From: Lachnospiraceae bacterium
Lineage (GTDB): Bacteria; Bacillota; Clostridia; Lachnospirales; Lachnospiraceae
Reading direction: 5' to 3'
DNA: 40,229 bases
Assembly: GCA_024696615.1 (NCBI GenBank)
Contig: JAILGS010000008.1
Location: forward strand, 1 to 40,229
A program made the position numbers and the translations under genes. Positions 1-7,580 of this stretch are shown piece by piece. The notes beneath the pieces were generated by a model that was not told where the DNA came from, ran no database searches, and saw only the letters and a program-made list of their open reading frames with translations. The first letter of the stretch is position 1, and every line of letters starts with the position of its first letter.

Positions 1-1
1 A

Positions 2-130
2 AAGATTGATGATGCGGTGGAGGATTTAGAAGCCGCTTGCTTAGAGGATTTCACTCCGGAAGAACAGGAGCGTTACTTAAGTTACCGAAAGCGCTCTCTG
101 GCCAATTTAGAAAGTCGATTAGAACGTTAA
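2..130 (+). CDS. C-terminal fragment of a MarR-like transcriptional regulator (partial)
   Basis: An open frame enters from the left edge and ends with TAA at 128-130, giving the last 42 residues of a protein. The segment is helical and highly charged, with the pattern DFTPEEQERYLSYRKRSLANL. This resembles the C-terminal dimerisation helix of MarR-family regulators, where a 'F(S/T)xEE...' turn is followed by an amphipathic helix. The DNA-binding part lies outside the window, so the family call rests on this tail alone. It faces the symporter gene convergently and shares a bidirectional terminator with it. No target can be inferred. Confidence 0.45.
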   Translation, partial: KIDDAVEDLEAACLEDFTPEEQERYLSYRKRSLANLESRLER

Positions 131-176
131 AAAATCCCCCGTTGTGGCTATTGCCACAGCGGGGGATTTCATTTTT
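130..176. terminator. Bidirectional Rho-independent terminator
   Basis: A 17-bp stem (132-148 with 153-169, one G-T pair) closes a TATT loop. A T-rich tract follows on the plus strand and TTTTTTAA follows on the minus strand. It separates the convergent MarR-like fragment and the symporter gene and can serve both. Confidence 0.85.
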
Positions 177-196
177 AATTCTAGTAACTTCGGACT

Positions 197-1702
197 TTAT
201 TCGTCCTCCAAGGTTAACTGTACTTCTTCCACATCGTCAAACATGGATAACATTGGCTTTACCTTCGTATCCTTCTTGAAATGTCGAAGGGCATAATTCT
301 TAGTACAACGCATCACCTGTGGGGATAGTACCAGCACACCGATTAAGTTGGGAATCATCATCAAACCATTGAAGGTATCGGAAAGATTCCATGCAAGTTC
401 TGCTTCCATGATGGATCCTAAGAAAACGATCCCCACAAAGACCAAACGATATGGTAATACTGCCTTCTCGCCGAAAAGATACCGGCATGCAGTCGATCCA
501 TAATGGCTCCAACCAAGTACGGTGGAATAAGCAAAAAGTAAAATGGCAATGGCAATAAAACCGGATCCCAGGGCTCCAAAAGTCTGTCCAAAGGAATAAC
601 TCATCAGATTGGAAGAACCGCCAATGGCCTCTAATACTTCCTCGTCCGCAAGTCCCGTGGTTAAATCAATCGCTCCGGAGCCAAGAATAACAATTGCTGT
701 TAAAGTACATACAACAATGGTATCTGCAAAGACTTCAAAGATTCCCCACATACCCTGGCGCACCGGCTCCTTCACATTGGAGGAAGAATGCACCATAACG
801 GAAGAACCAAGTCCTGCCTCATTGGAGAACACACCACGCTTAAAGCCCATCTTCATTGCCAGGGCAATACCCGCACCAAATCCACCACCGGCTACGGCAT
901 GGATGGAGAAGGCTCCCTGAAAGATGGCATGAAAAATATCCGGAATTAAGGATGCATGCAGGCAAATGATTTCGATGGCTCCAATAAAATATAGAACCAC
1001 CATAAAAGGAACTAATTTTTCCGTAATGGCAGCCACTCGCTTAATACCACCAAGAATTACGGAACCCACTGCAACTACTAAGAAAATTCCCACAACTATC
1101 TTAGGAATATGAAAGGCGTTATTCACATTGGATACCATGGAATTCACCTGACTCATATTACCAATACCAAAGGAAGCTAATAAGCAAAGTAAGGAGAATA
1201 ACCAGGCAAGTCCTTCCCCCAATTTCTTACAATGCTTCTTGGCACCCAAACCATCTCGAAGATAGTACATGGCACCACCATGCCATTCTCCCTTCTCATC
1301 CTTTCTACGATAAAGGATACCAAGCACATTTTCTGAAAAATTCGTCATCATTCCAAAGAAGGCAATCAGCCACATCCAGAATACGGAACCGGGACCACCC
1401 ACTGCAATCGCACCGGCAACACCAACAATATTACCCGTACCCACCGTAGCTGCCAGAGCCGTACATAGGGACTGGAACTGGGAAATCGTACGATCCGAGG
1501 TATGACTGGTAACATGTCGATCCCCAAAGATTGCTCCGATGGTATTCTTTATCCAGTGTTTCATATGAGTAATCTGATAGAAGCCAGTCATAACGGTCAT
1601 CAGAACACCGGTCGCTCCTAATAAAATTAAAGCAGGCCATCCCCATACCAAATTGTTGACCACATCATTCACCGATGCAACCCAATCCAAAAAAGCGCTC
1701 AT
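197..1702 (-). CDS. Alanine/glycine:cation symporter, AGCS family
   Basis: A 501-residue integral membrane protein that is predicted to import alanine or glycine with Na+. It shows about ten hydrophobic segments and AGCS-type motifs: TGNIVGVAGAIAVGGPG near residue 95, GGAMYYLRDGLG near 150, and GVFSNEAGLGSS near 300. The length fits the family (450-500). The ATG at 1702 is preceded by GGAGG with a 5-nt spacer; an upstream in-frame TTG overlaps this ribosome-binding site and is unlikely to be used. The gene is monocistronic, with its own promoter, an upstream terminator hairpin and a structured 5' leader. AGCS genes in Firmicutes are often under glycine riboswitches, but the canonical glycine-aptamer motifs are not seen here. 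The substrate (Ala or Gly) is inferred. Confidence 0.9.
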   Translation of the reverse strand: MSAFLDWVASVNDVVNNLVWGWPALILLGATGVLMTVMTGFYQITHMKHWIKNTIGAIFGDRHVTSHTSDRTISQFQSLCTALAATVGTGNIVGVAGAIAVGGPGSVFWMWLIAFFGMMTNFSENVLGILYRRKDEKGEWHGGAMYYLRDGLGAKKHCKKLGEGLAWLFSLLCLLASFGIGNMSQVNSMVSNVNNAFHIPKIVVGIFLVVAVGSVILGGIKRVAAITEKLVPFMVVLYFIGAIEIICLHASLIPDIFHAIFQGAFSIHAVAGGGFGAGIALAMKMGFKRGVFSNEAGLGSSVMVHSSSNVKEPVRQGMWGIFEVFADTIVVCTLTAIVILGSGAIDLTTGLADEEVLEAIGGSSNLMSYSFGQTFGALGSGFIAIAILLFAYSTVLGWSHYGSTACRYLFGEKAVLPYRLVFVGIVFLGSIMEAELAWNLSDTFNGLMMIPNLIGVLVLSPQVMRCTKNYALRHFKKDTKVKPMLSMFDDVEEVQLTLEDE

Positions 1703-1734
1703 AAAAACCTCCAAAACAATAATTATCCTTCCAT

Positions 1735-1815
1735 CGAGTAGGGAAGATGAAATCGCACCCTACTCGCTCGCGAGGCGCCGGTCAGCTTTCGCTGACATCT
1801 TCCTTTCGGCGCCTC
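1735..1815 (-). promoter_or_regulatory. Structured 5' leader of the symporter gene (unknown class)
   Basis: Read on the minus strand, the leader folds into two strong elements. GAGGCGCC (1815-1808) pairs with GGCGCCTC (1779-1772) and encloses GTCAGC-GAAA-GCTGAC, a 6-bp stem with a GNRA tetraloop, plus an 11-nt purine-rich internal bulge. A second stem pairs CGAGTAGGG (1766-1758) with CCCTACTCG (1743-1735). The ribosome-binding site follows after about 25 nt. The bulge sequence GCCGAAAGGA recalls part of a glycine aptamer, but the conserved CUCAGGCAAA segment is missing. It may be a cis-regulatory RNA; its ligand and class are not identified. Confidence 0.45.
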
Positions 1816-1821
1816 TGCGAT

Positions 1822-1853
1822 AAAAAGAGGGAGTGATTGTGATAACCACTCCC
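1822..1853 (-). terminator. Terminator hairpin between the unknown gene and the symporter
   Basis: Minus-strand GGGAGTG (1853-1847) pairs with CACTCCC (1835-1829) and is followed by TCTTTTT. It ends transcription from the gene at 1916-2536. It also lies just downstream of a good promoter (1868-1896), so it could attenuate symporter transcription. Confidence 0.75.
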
Positions 1854-1867
1854 TTGTGAATACAGTT

Positions 1868-1896
1868 ATTATATCCATCCTGGTAAGAAAATACAA
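1868..1896 (-). promoter_or_regulatory. SigA-type promoter upstream of the symporter
   Basis: TTGTAT (1896-1891), a 17-bp spacer, then a perfect TATAAT (1873-1868). The predicted start site is near 1861, only about 8 nt before the terminator stem, which is an unusual order for a simple gene leader. Confidence 0.55.
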
Positions 1897-1915
1897 GAGT
1901 ATTTCCCCTTATTTC

Positions 1916-2536
1916 CTATATGATTCCACTTTCCTTGGAAGCATAATAGTCATCAAATAACTGATTGGCTGCATCCAATGTTTTCTGGCTAATCTCCGGT
2001 AAATCCCGGCCCCAGGCACGGGTTGCCTTCTCAAAGCCTTCTAACATGGCATCCTGCATCTTCTTCATCTGTTCCTCATCATTGCCTGCAAGTGCGGATG
2101 CGAAATCAAATAAACGCTGTGCGGTATTCTTCACGCCCCAATAACCATCCTCAGAAATATCTTCCTGAGCCTGAGCCTTGGTTGCTGCATCCACTGTAAA
2201 ATCTCCGGATGCTAAGAATTTCCAAATACTATCCGGATCATTGGAAGCAATGGCAGAAGTCTTAGCCTGACCGGTCATCATCTGATGTACCAGATCCACT
2301 AACTGTTTCTGTCTACTTGCCTGATCCGCCTTTAACTGATCCACTAAAGCACTGCGCTCTTCGGCACTCATCTTCTGAATCGAATAAGTAGCCTTGGAAC
2401 TTTCCACAGAACCCTTCTCATATACCACGCCCTCACTTGCTGTGGTTTCGGCAGGTTCTTTCTTCATGTTTTCCCTCGCAGGAGTATAGGTATTCGTATA
2501 TACCTCCTGGGTGGAAATGTTATTAATAGAACTCAT
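1916..2536 (-). CDS. Conserved protein of unknown function
   Basis: A 206-residue soluble protein with no signal peptide or membrane segment. The ATG at 2536 has AAGGAGG seven bases upstream; the in-frame ATG at 2542 is too close to that site. The N-terminal 60 residues are low in hydrophobics and probably disordered (MSSINNIST...). The middle is helical and charged (MSAEERSALVDQLKAD). The C-terminal 90 residues carry the most distinctive pattern: GYWGVKNTAQRLFDFASAL, then ATRAWGRDLPEISQKT, then FDDYY. I recall this tail from uncharacterised proteins of Lachnospiraceae, but no function is known to me. The gene is monocistronic and follows a promoter with a palindrome at the expected start of transcription, so it is probably repressor-controlled. 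Confidence 0.75.
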   Translation of the reverse strand: MSSINNISTQEVYTNTYTPARENMKKEPAETTASEGVVYEKGSVESSKATYSIQKMSAEERSALVDQLKADQASRQKQLVDLVHQMMTGQAKTSAIASNDPDSIWKFLASGDFTVDAATKAQAQEDISEDGYWGVKNTAQRLFDFASALAGNDEEQMKKMQDAMLEGFEKATRAWGRDLPEISQKTLDAANQLFDDYYASKESGII

Positions 2537-2605
2537 ACGCATTCCTCCTTGAATGATAAATTCGGGACTTGGAACTCCATTTCCTTGCCCTACCCTTAAA
2601 CTACC

Positions 2606-2620
2606 TTGGACAGTGTCCAA
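2606..2620. promoter_or_regulatory. Palindromic operator candidate
   Basis: A perfect 7-bp inverted repeat around one central base (TTGGACA-N-TGTCCAA). It covers about +5 to +20 of the transcript predicted from the adjacent -10 element. Size, symmetry and placement suit a dimeric repressor. The cognate regulator is unknown. Confidence 0.45.
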
Positions 2621-2631
2621 TATGTAATCAT

Positions 2632-2640
2632 ATTATATCA
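2632..2640 (-). promoter_or_regulatory. Extended -10 promoter of the unknown gene
   Basis: TGATATAAT on the minus strand is a perfect TATAAT with a TGn extension. No convincing -35 box is present at 17 bp, as is common for extended -10 promoters. Confidence 0.5.
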
Positions 2641-2720
2641 CATTCCTAGTTTAAAAACTCTTTTTCGAGAATTCTTTTTGTATTCTTTTTGTATTTTCTA
2701 CCAGCTTCTTATTACTGCAG

Positions 2721-3236
2721 TTAATACTTTTCTTTTAATTTTTCATATTCCCGGTTAATTACTAAAATCGTCTCCTTGTCCCCGTTGGCATTATCCGGAT
2801 GATAAATCTTCATCAGTTCCTTATAACGCTTCCGCAAGGATCCCTCATCCGTCACGCCACGGAAGAAATTCACTTCCACATTCACCGGAATATGTAATAC
2901 TTTCCTGGCCTCGCGATAGGCTTCATCCCGAATCTTAGCCCGCTCATGATCCATATGCTCCTTCTCCACCGCCATGCGCCGAAGCTCCGCTTCCATAATG
3001 GCCCATTGCTGATCAAAAAGCATCTTCTGACTCTCTAACTGCTTCTTTAAAATTCCATTCTTACGGCGCTGGCTTTCTAAAATACGCTGCTGCGCCTCCA
3101 CGACTTCCTTCTCCCCCTGCAATTCCTTCGCAAGATTGGTCAGTCGCATATTTTCTCGAAAGAGCCATCGTTTCATGGAATCTAAGTCCTCTTGGGATGC
3201 CTCCTCCCAATCCATTATTGGCTTTTCCACAACCAT
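2721..3236 (-). CDS. J-domain protein with N-terminal coiled coil
   Basis: A 171-residue protein. Residues 15-110 form a long, heavily charged, heptad-rich coiled coil (RRKNGILKKQLESQKMLFDQ and similar). Residues 120-171 match a compact J domain: YKELMKIYHPDNANGD contains the HPD tripeptide that stimulates Hsp70 ATPase activity, with a basic helix before it and EYEKLKEKY after it. It lacks the Gly-rich and zinc-finger regions of DnaJ, so it is a class III J protein that probably recruits DnaK to a specific client or site. The start has only a weak GGGGG site. It is flanked by a hairpin upstream and an AT-rich region downstream, so it appears to be a single-gene unit. Confidence 0.8.
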   Translation of the reverse strand: MVVEKPIMDWEEASQEDLDSMKRWLFRENMRLTNLAKELQGEKEVVEAQQRILESQRRKNGILKKQLESQKMLFDQQWAIMEAELRRMAVEKEHMDHERAKIRDEAYREARKVLHIPVNVEVNFFRGVTDEGSLRKRYKELMKIYHPDNANGDKETILVINREYEKLKEKY

Positions 3237-3290
3237 CCCCCACTTCTATGAATACAATCCATCGATTGTCATACACGGCCAAATACTAGA

Positions 3291-3320
3291 AAAGGTAGGT
3301 ATGATTTCATACCTACCTTT
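3291..3320. terminator. Perfect inverted repeat, probable terminator
   Basis: A 14-bp perfect inverted repeat (3291-3304 and 3307-3320) lies between the ABC exporter operon and the J-domain gene. On the minus strand it is followed by only a short T run (TTTTCTAG), so it may be a weak terminator or an operator. Confidence 0.5.
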
Positions 3321-3403
3321 CATTATATGATATCTGAAGAAAAAAATCTTCCCTTTTGGAAATGTATACATCGCTTCCTGGCAAATGTATTGCTCGCTTA
3401 AGA

Positions 3404-5152
3404 CTACATGGCACTCATATAAAGATTCTTGTAGAATCCTCCCTGGGCCATAAGTTCCTCATGATTGCCCTGTTCAATAATATTGCCATCCTTCATAACC
3501 AGGATGATATCGGATTCCCGAATGGTGGAAAGACGATGGGCCACCACAAAACTGGTACGACCATGCATCAATTCATTAAAGGCCTTCTGAATCCGGATTT
3601 CCGTACGGGTATCAATGGAGGAGGTTGCCTCATCCAAAATTAATACCGGCGGAAGCTTTAACATAACTCTGGCAATACATAATAACTGCTTCTGTCCCTG
3701 GGAAAGATTGCCGCCATTTTCTGAAAGCACCGTATCGTATCCCTGAGGCAGACGACGAATAAAACTATGAGCATGGGCAAGTTTGGCTGCCTCAATAATC
3801 TCTTCCTCCGTGGCATCCGCTTTCCCATAGGCGATATTCTCCCGAATGGTGCCCGCCTGTAACCAGGTCTCCTGTAATACCATACCGAAGCGTTCTCGCA
3901 GAGCATGTCTGGTAATATCCCTGGTTTCCACGCCATCCACAAGGATCTCTCCCTCGTCCACATCGTAAAAACGCATCAAAAGATTGATCAGAGTACTCTT
4001 ACCGCAACCCGTAGGACCAACAATGGCTACTCGCTGTCCCGGCTTTACGGAAATATTCACATCCGTAAGCAAAGTCCGACTCTTATCATAGGAGAAGGAA
4101 AGATGGGAAATCTCCACCGTTCCATCCGACTCATCCAACTTATCTTTCGCATTCTCCCGGTCATATACCTCTGCCTCATCCAAGAGACGGAAGACTTCCG
4201 ATGCACAGGCAAATGCGTTCTGTAACTCCGTAATAACACCACTGATCTCATTAAATGGCTTGGTATACTGGCTGGCATAACTTAAAAAGGCGGATAACTG
4301 TCCCACACTCATCATGCCCCGAATCACCGCATAGGCTCCTGCCACACCCACGGCCGCATACACCAGGGAATTAACAAATCGTGTTGCAGGATTGGTAATG
4401 GAGGAGAAGAAAATCGCACGATGCCCCACATCCTGCAGGGTGGCATTCACCTTCTCAAACTCTTCAATGGATGCGCCCTCATGATTAAAGGCCTGTACCA
4501 CCTTCTGATTGCCCACCATCTCATCGATCTGAGCCGTTAACTCGCCCCTCACCTTGGACTGTTGTTGAAAGAGCTGATAAGTGGTCTTAGCCACAAAGCT
4601 TGCTACCACAAAACTCACCGGAGTTAAGATCACCACTACCAAGGTAATCCAAGGATTCACTGTTAACATAAAGATGAGGGTTCCTAAAATCGTTACCACA
4701 CCCGTAAACAACTGGGAAAAACCAAGTAACAAACCATCGGAAAACTGATCCACATCCGTGATCACATGATTTAACACATCTCCCGTACTATGGGCATCCA
4801 AGTAGGACAGAGGAAGCCCCTGAATATGTGCAAATGTTTTCGTACGAATTTCACTCACTACACGATAGGTAATATGATTATTGCATTGATTCATACACCA
4901 CTGAAATAGGGCTGTGGCAAGGATCACCAAAACCAATCGATATAAAATCGCTACTACACCAAAAAAGTCCACATCCCCGACAGCCACAATCAAATCCACT
5001 GCATTACCAATAAGAATTGGAGCATACAGGGTGGTGGCCACCACCAGGCTGGCACAAACAATGGATAATACCACTAAGAGCCAATATGGTTTTAATAATT
5101 TTATAATTCTCTTCATGGTGTCCTGATTGACACTCTTTTTTATTTCTCCCAT
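3404..5152 (-). CDS. ABC exporter subunit, permease-ATPase (catalytic half)
   Basis: A 582-residue half-transporter: six membrane helices in about the first 310 residues (ABC transporter type I exporter fold), then a nucleotide-binding domain. Walker A is GPTGCGKST. Walker B is ILDEATSSID with the catalytic Glu intact. The signature is LSQGQKQ, where Gln replaces the first Gly. The ATG at 5152 has GAAGGAG upstream and sits one base after the stop of its partner; a longer in-frame start at 5197 would overlap the partner and lacks such a site. With the adjacent gene it forms a heterodimeric exporter of the multidrug/lipid type. The substrate cannot be read from the sequence. Confidence 0.92.
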   Translation of the reverse strand: MGEIKKSVNQDTMKRIIKLLKPYWLLVVLSIVCASLVVATTLYAPILIGNAVDLIVAVGDVDFFGVVAILYRLVLVILATALFQWCMNQCNNHITYRVVSEIRTKTFAHIQGLPLSYLDAHSTGDVLNHVITDVDQFSDGLLLGFSQLFTGVVTILGTLIFMLTVNPWITLVVVILTPVSFVVASFVAKTTYQLFQQQSKVRGELTAQIDEMVGNQKVVQAFNHEGASIEEFEKVNATLQDVGHRAIFFSSITNPATRFVNSLVYAAVGVAGAYAVIRGMMSVGQLSAFLSYASQYTKPFNEISGVITELQNAFACASEVFRLLDEAEVYDRENAKDKLDESDGTVEISHLSFSYDKSRTLLTDVNISVKPGQRVAIVGPTGCGKSTLINLLMRFYDVDEGEILVDGVETRDITRHALRERFGMVLQETWLQAGTIRENIAYGKADATEEEIIEAAKLAHAHSFIRRLPQGYDTVLSENGGNLSQGQKQLLCIARVMLKLPPVLILDEATSSIDTRTEIRIQKAFNELMHGRTSFVVAHRLSTIRESDIILVMKDGNIIEQGNHEELMAQGGFYKNLYMSAM

Positions 5153-5153
5153 A

Positions 5154-6938
5154 CTACTGCTCCTTCTGTGAATGAACGATTTCCTGATATACTTCACAAG
5201 TTTCCATTAATTCCTCATGAGTACCCACACCACTTAAAAGACCATCGTCCAATACGACGATCTGATCCGCGTGGCGCACTGTGGACGCACGCTGGGATAC
5301 TAAAATAAGCGTTGGATGGTGGGAGAGGTGGGAGAGGCTCTCTCGGAGCTTCTTTTCCGTAGCATAATCCAAAGCAGAAGAACTATCATCCAGGATTAAA
5401 ATTGGAGTTTTTGAAATCACTGCTCTGGCAATGGTAAGACGCTGTTTCTGTCCTCCCGAAAGGTTGTTACCCCCCTGTGAAATCCAGGAGTCCAGCCCCT
5501 TTTCCTTTCCTTCCACAAAATCCCTGGCCTGGGCAACATCCAATGCTTCCCACAGTTCTTCCTCCGTGGCATCTTTCTTTCCCCATAGAAGGTTATCCCG
5601 AATCGTTCCCCGGAATAATACGGCCTTTTGAGGTACCACGCCGATGATTTCCCGCAGAGAGCGAAGATCATACTCCTTCACATCATGTCCTAAGACTTCC
5701 ACTACACCCTCTTCCACATCATAGAAACGTGGAATTAACTGAATTAAAGAACTCTTACCACAACCCGTACTACCGATCACACCGATGGTTTCGCCACGAT
5801 GGAAGGTTAAATTCATCTTGGAGAGGGACTGAGCAGAAGCTCCTGCATATTTAAGGGAGGCATTCTTCATGGATACAGCAATATCCTGGGAACTTCTTGT
5901 GGCTTTTCCCTCCGTCACGTTACCGCTACCTTCTTCCCAGGCTCTCGCAATTTCCCTGGCATCGATTGGATGGTCGGCCAGTGGCAGACTTGGTTCAATC
6001 TCTAAGGAATCGGAAATACGCTTTCCACAAGCCATGGCCTTGGTTAAGGTAACGATCAGATTGGCAAGCTTTACTAATTCCACTAAAATCTGGGACATGT
6101 AATTAACTAATGCCACCACTTCACCCTGGGTGATTCGTCCCGTATTTACTGCGATTCCACCCTGATGAATAATGGCTACAATGGCAAAATTCACAATCAC
6201 ATAGGTAATGGGATTCATTAATGCAGAAACATTTCCCACTTTTAACTGTAACTTTCGAAGGAGGGTATTATTCTCCTCATAACGACTCTTTTCTTCCTGC
6301 TGACGATTAAATGCACGAATGACACGCACACCGGTTAAATTCTCTCTGGTGGATAATACAACCCGGTCCAACTGCTTCTGTACTGCCGCATGCATTGGTA
6401 CGGAAAGCTTCATCACACCAAATACCACAATGCTAAGACCCAGGGTTGCCAAAAGAAAGATGGCAGAAATCTTACGATCAATCCGAAAAGCCATAATGAC
6501 TGCACCAGCTACAATAAATGGAGAACGTAAAAATAAACGTAAAAATAAATTCACACCATTCTGAACCTGATTAATATCCGCAGTCATACGGGTCACTAAG
6601 GTGGAAGTACCCACCTTGTCAAGTTCCGTATAGGTGAGGGAATGAATATGGCGATACAGGGCACTACGAATTCCCGTAGCCATTCCCACGGCTGCCTTGG
6701 CTGCAAAATACTGGGCAATTAAGGAACAGGTAAGGCCAATGATGGCAAGAAGGATTAATACTCCTCCCCTGGTAAGAATATAGCTAATTCCATCTTCTCC
6801 CCGAGCAATACCCACATCAATAATCTGTGCCATCACTAAAGGAACGAATAATTCAAAGGTTGCCTCCAGCATCTTAAATAATGGTGCAATAATACTTTCT
6901 TTACGATATGCGGTTAAATAAGTTAATAATTTTTTCAT
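5154..6938 (-). CDS. ABC exporter subunit, permease-ATPase (degenerate-site half)
   Basis: A 594-residue half-transporter with an N-terminal six-helix domain and a C-terminal ATPase domain. Walker A is GSTGCGKSS and the signature LSGGQKQ is canonical. Walker B reads LILDDSSSALD, with Asp in place of the catalytic Glu. This pairs with the altered LSQGQ signature of the other subunit. In a head-to-tail dimer both changes fall in the same ATP site, giving one degenerate and one competent site as in TM287/288- or BmrCD-type exporters. About 45 extra residues, including GSGNVTEGKATRSS, link the two domains. The ATG overlaps the stop of the DUF1653 gene (TAATG), which indicates translational coupling. 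Confidence 0.92.
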   Translation of the reverse strand: MKKLLTYLTAYRKESIIAPLFKMLEATFELFVPLVMAQIIDVGIARGEDGISYILTRGGVLILLAIIGLTCSLIAQYFAAKAAVGMATGIRSALYRHIHSLTYTELDKVGTSTLVTRMTADINQVQNGVNLFLRLFLRSPFIVAGAVIMAFRIDRKISAIFLLATLGLSIVVFGVMKLSVPMHAAVQKQLDRVVLSTRENLTGVRVIRAFNRQQEEKSRYEENNTLLRKLQLKVGNVSALMNPITYVIVNFAIVAIIHQGGIAVNTGRITQGEVVALVNYMSQILVELVKLANLIVTLTKAMACGKRISDSLEIEPSLPLADHPIDAREIARAWEEGSGNVTEGKATRSSQDIAVSMKNASLKYAGASAQSLSKMNLTFHRGETIGVIGSTGCGKSSLIQLIPRFYDVEEGVVEVLGHDVKEYDLRSLREIIGVVPQKAVLFRGTIRDNLLWGKKDATEEELWEALDVAQARDFVEGKEKGLDSWISQGGNNLSGGQKQRLTIARAVISKTPILILDDSSSALDYATEKKLRESLSHLSHHPTLILVSQRASTVRHADQIVVLDDGLLSGVGTHEELMETCEVYQEIVHSQKEQ

Positions 6939-7465
6939 TAGCGAAACCTGTTAATCTCATATTTAGCTCTTGTTCTTAACGCTGCCTGAAGGGACTCAAA
7001 GCGCTGTTCGATGGGGCCATCATCCACCGTTACATCAAGAGATGCTGCCATCGCATTAATCAGATCATTATCAATCTCCTGATGGTGCTCGGTTAAAAAT
7101 TTGCTCTTTTCCGAAATGGTCGTAAGATCCAAAAATTCCATGAGGATTGGATTTGGTTGCTTTTCTTCCACCACGGTAAAGATACTCTCCGGTGGGGTGG
7201 TAAGGTTGTGATATACTTCCTGCACCTCTTCTGCTTCCACCTTTTCAAAGCGCATCTTCTGCTCCACTAATGGATATTTCACATGATCCACTTCGCTCAT
7301 AAACATCTCCAGTGGACGTACATAGATTCCAAAATCATCATACAATGCCTGATACACCACCATTTCTTCCTTGGTTTCGGAGTATTTGGCAATATGAAGA
7401 ATCTGATAGTACTTATTCTTAAAATGTCGATAAAACTCTCCTGGTTTTGGAATATTATTTTGCAT
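6938..7465 (-). CDS. DUF1653 domain-containing protein
   Basis: A 175-residue soluble protein. Residues 5-65 fit DUF1653: KPGEFYRHFKNKYYQILHIA, then VVYQALYDDFGIYVRPLEMF. This is a small beta domain found alone or fused in many bacteria, with no established function. The rest is acidic and helical. I chose the ATG at 7465 because AGGGAG lies upstream and because the longer frame would run into the dnaJ terminator. It is the first gene of a coupled operon with the ABC exporter, but no functional link is known. Confidence 0.75.
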   Translation of the reverse strand: MQNNIPKPGEFYRHFKNKYYQILHIAKYSETKEEMVVYQALYDDFGIYVRPLEMFMSEVDHVKYPLVEQKMRFEKVEAEEVQEVYHNLTTPPESIFTVVEEKQPNPILMEFLDLTTISEKSKFLTEHHQEIDNDLINAMAASLDVTVDDGPIEQRFESLQAALRTRAKYEINRFR

Positions 7466-7478
7466 ATATTTCTCCCTC

Positions 7479-7492
7479 GGACGATTCCGTCC
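7479..7492 (-). promoter_or_regulatory. Small hairpin before the DUF1653 ribosome-binding site
   Basis: GGACG-N4-CGTCC lies directly upstream of the AGGGAG site. It could modulate translation or simply be chance; stem length is only 5 bp. Confidence 0.2.
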
Positions 7493-7508
7493 CTCTATAT
7501 TGGGGCAT

Positions 7509-7541
7509 AAAAAAAGACCCTTGTACATTATACAAGAGTCT
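7509..7541 (-). terminator. Terminator of the hrcA-grpE-dnaK-dnaJ operon
   Basis: On the minus strand an 11-bp stem (AGACTCTTGTA with TACAAGGGTCT, one G-U pair) is followed by seven T. It lies about 40 nt after the dnaJ stop codon. Confidence 0.88.
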
Positions 7542-7555
7542 CTTCTTAAAGTCCA
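7527..7555 (-). promoter_or_regulatory. Possible promoter for DUF1653-ABC exporter operon, inside the dnaJ terminator
   Basis: TGGACT (7555-7550), 17 bp, then TATAAT (7532-7527) in the loop of the terminator. If real, the downstream operon starts within the terminator stem. The -35 box matches consensus at only 4 of 6 positions. Confidence 0.35.
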
Positions 7556-7580
7556 TTCAGACTACATTTTGTACCATTCG

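Noticed and set aside
1735..1860. Glycine riboswitch upstream of the symporter
   Set aside because: GCCGAAAGGA resembles part of the aptamer, but the conserved CUCAGGCAAA-type segment and tandem layout are absent, and the stretch is better explained by a self-complementary GAGGCGCC/GGCGCCTC stem.
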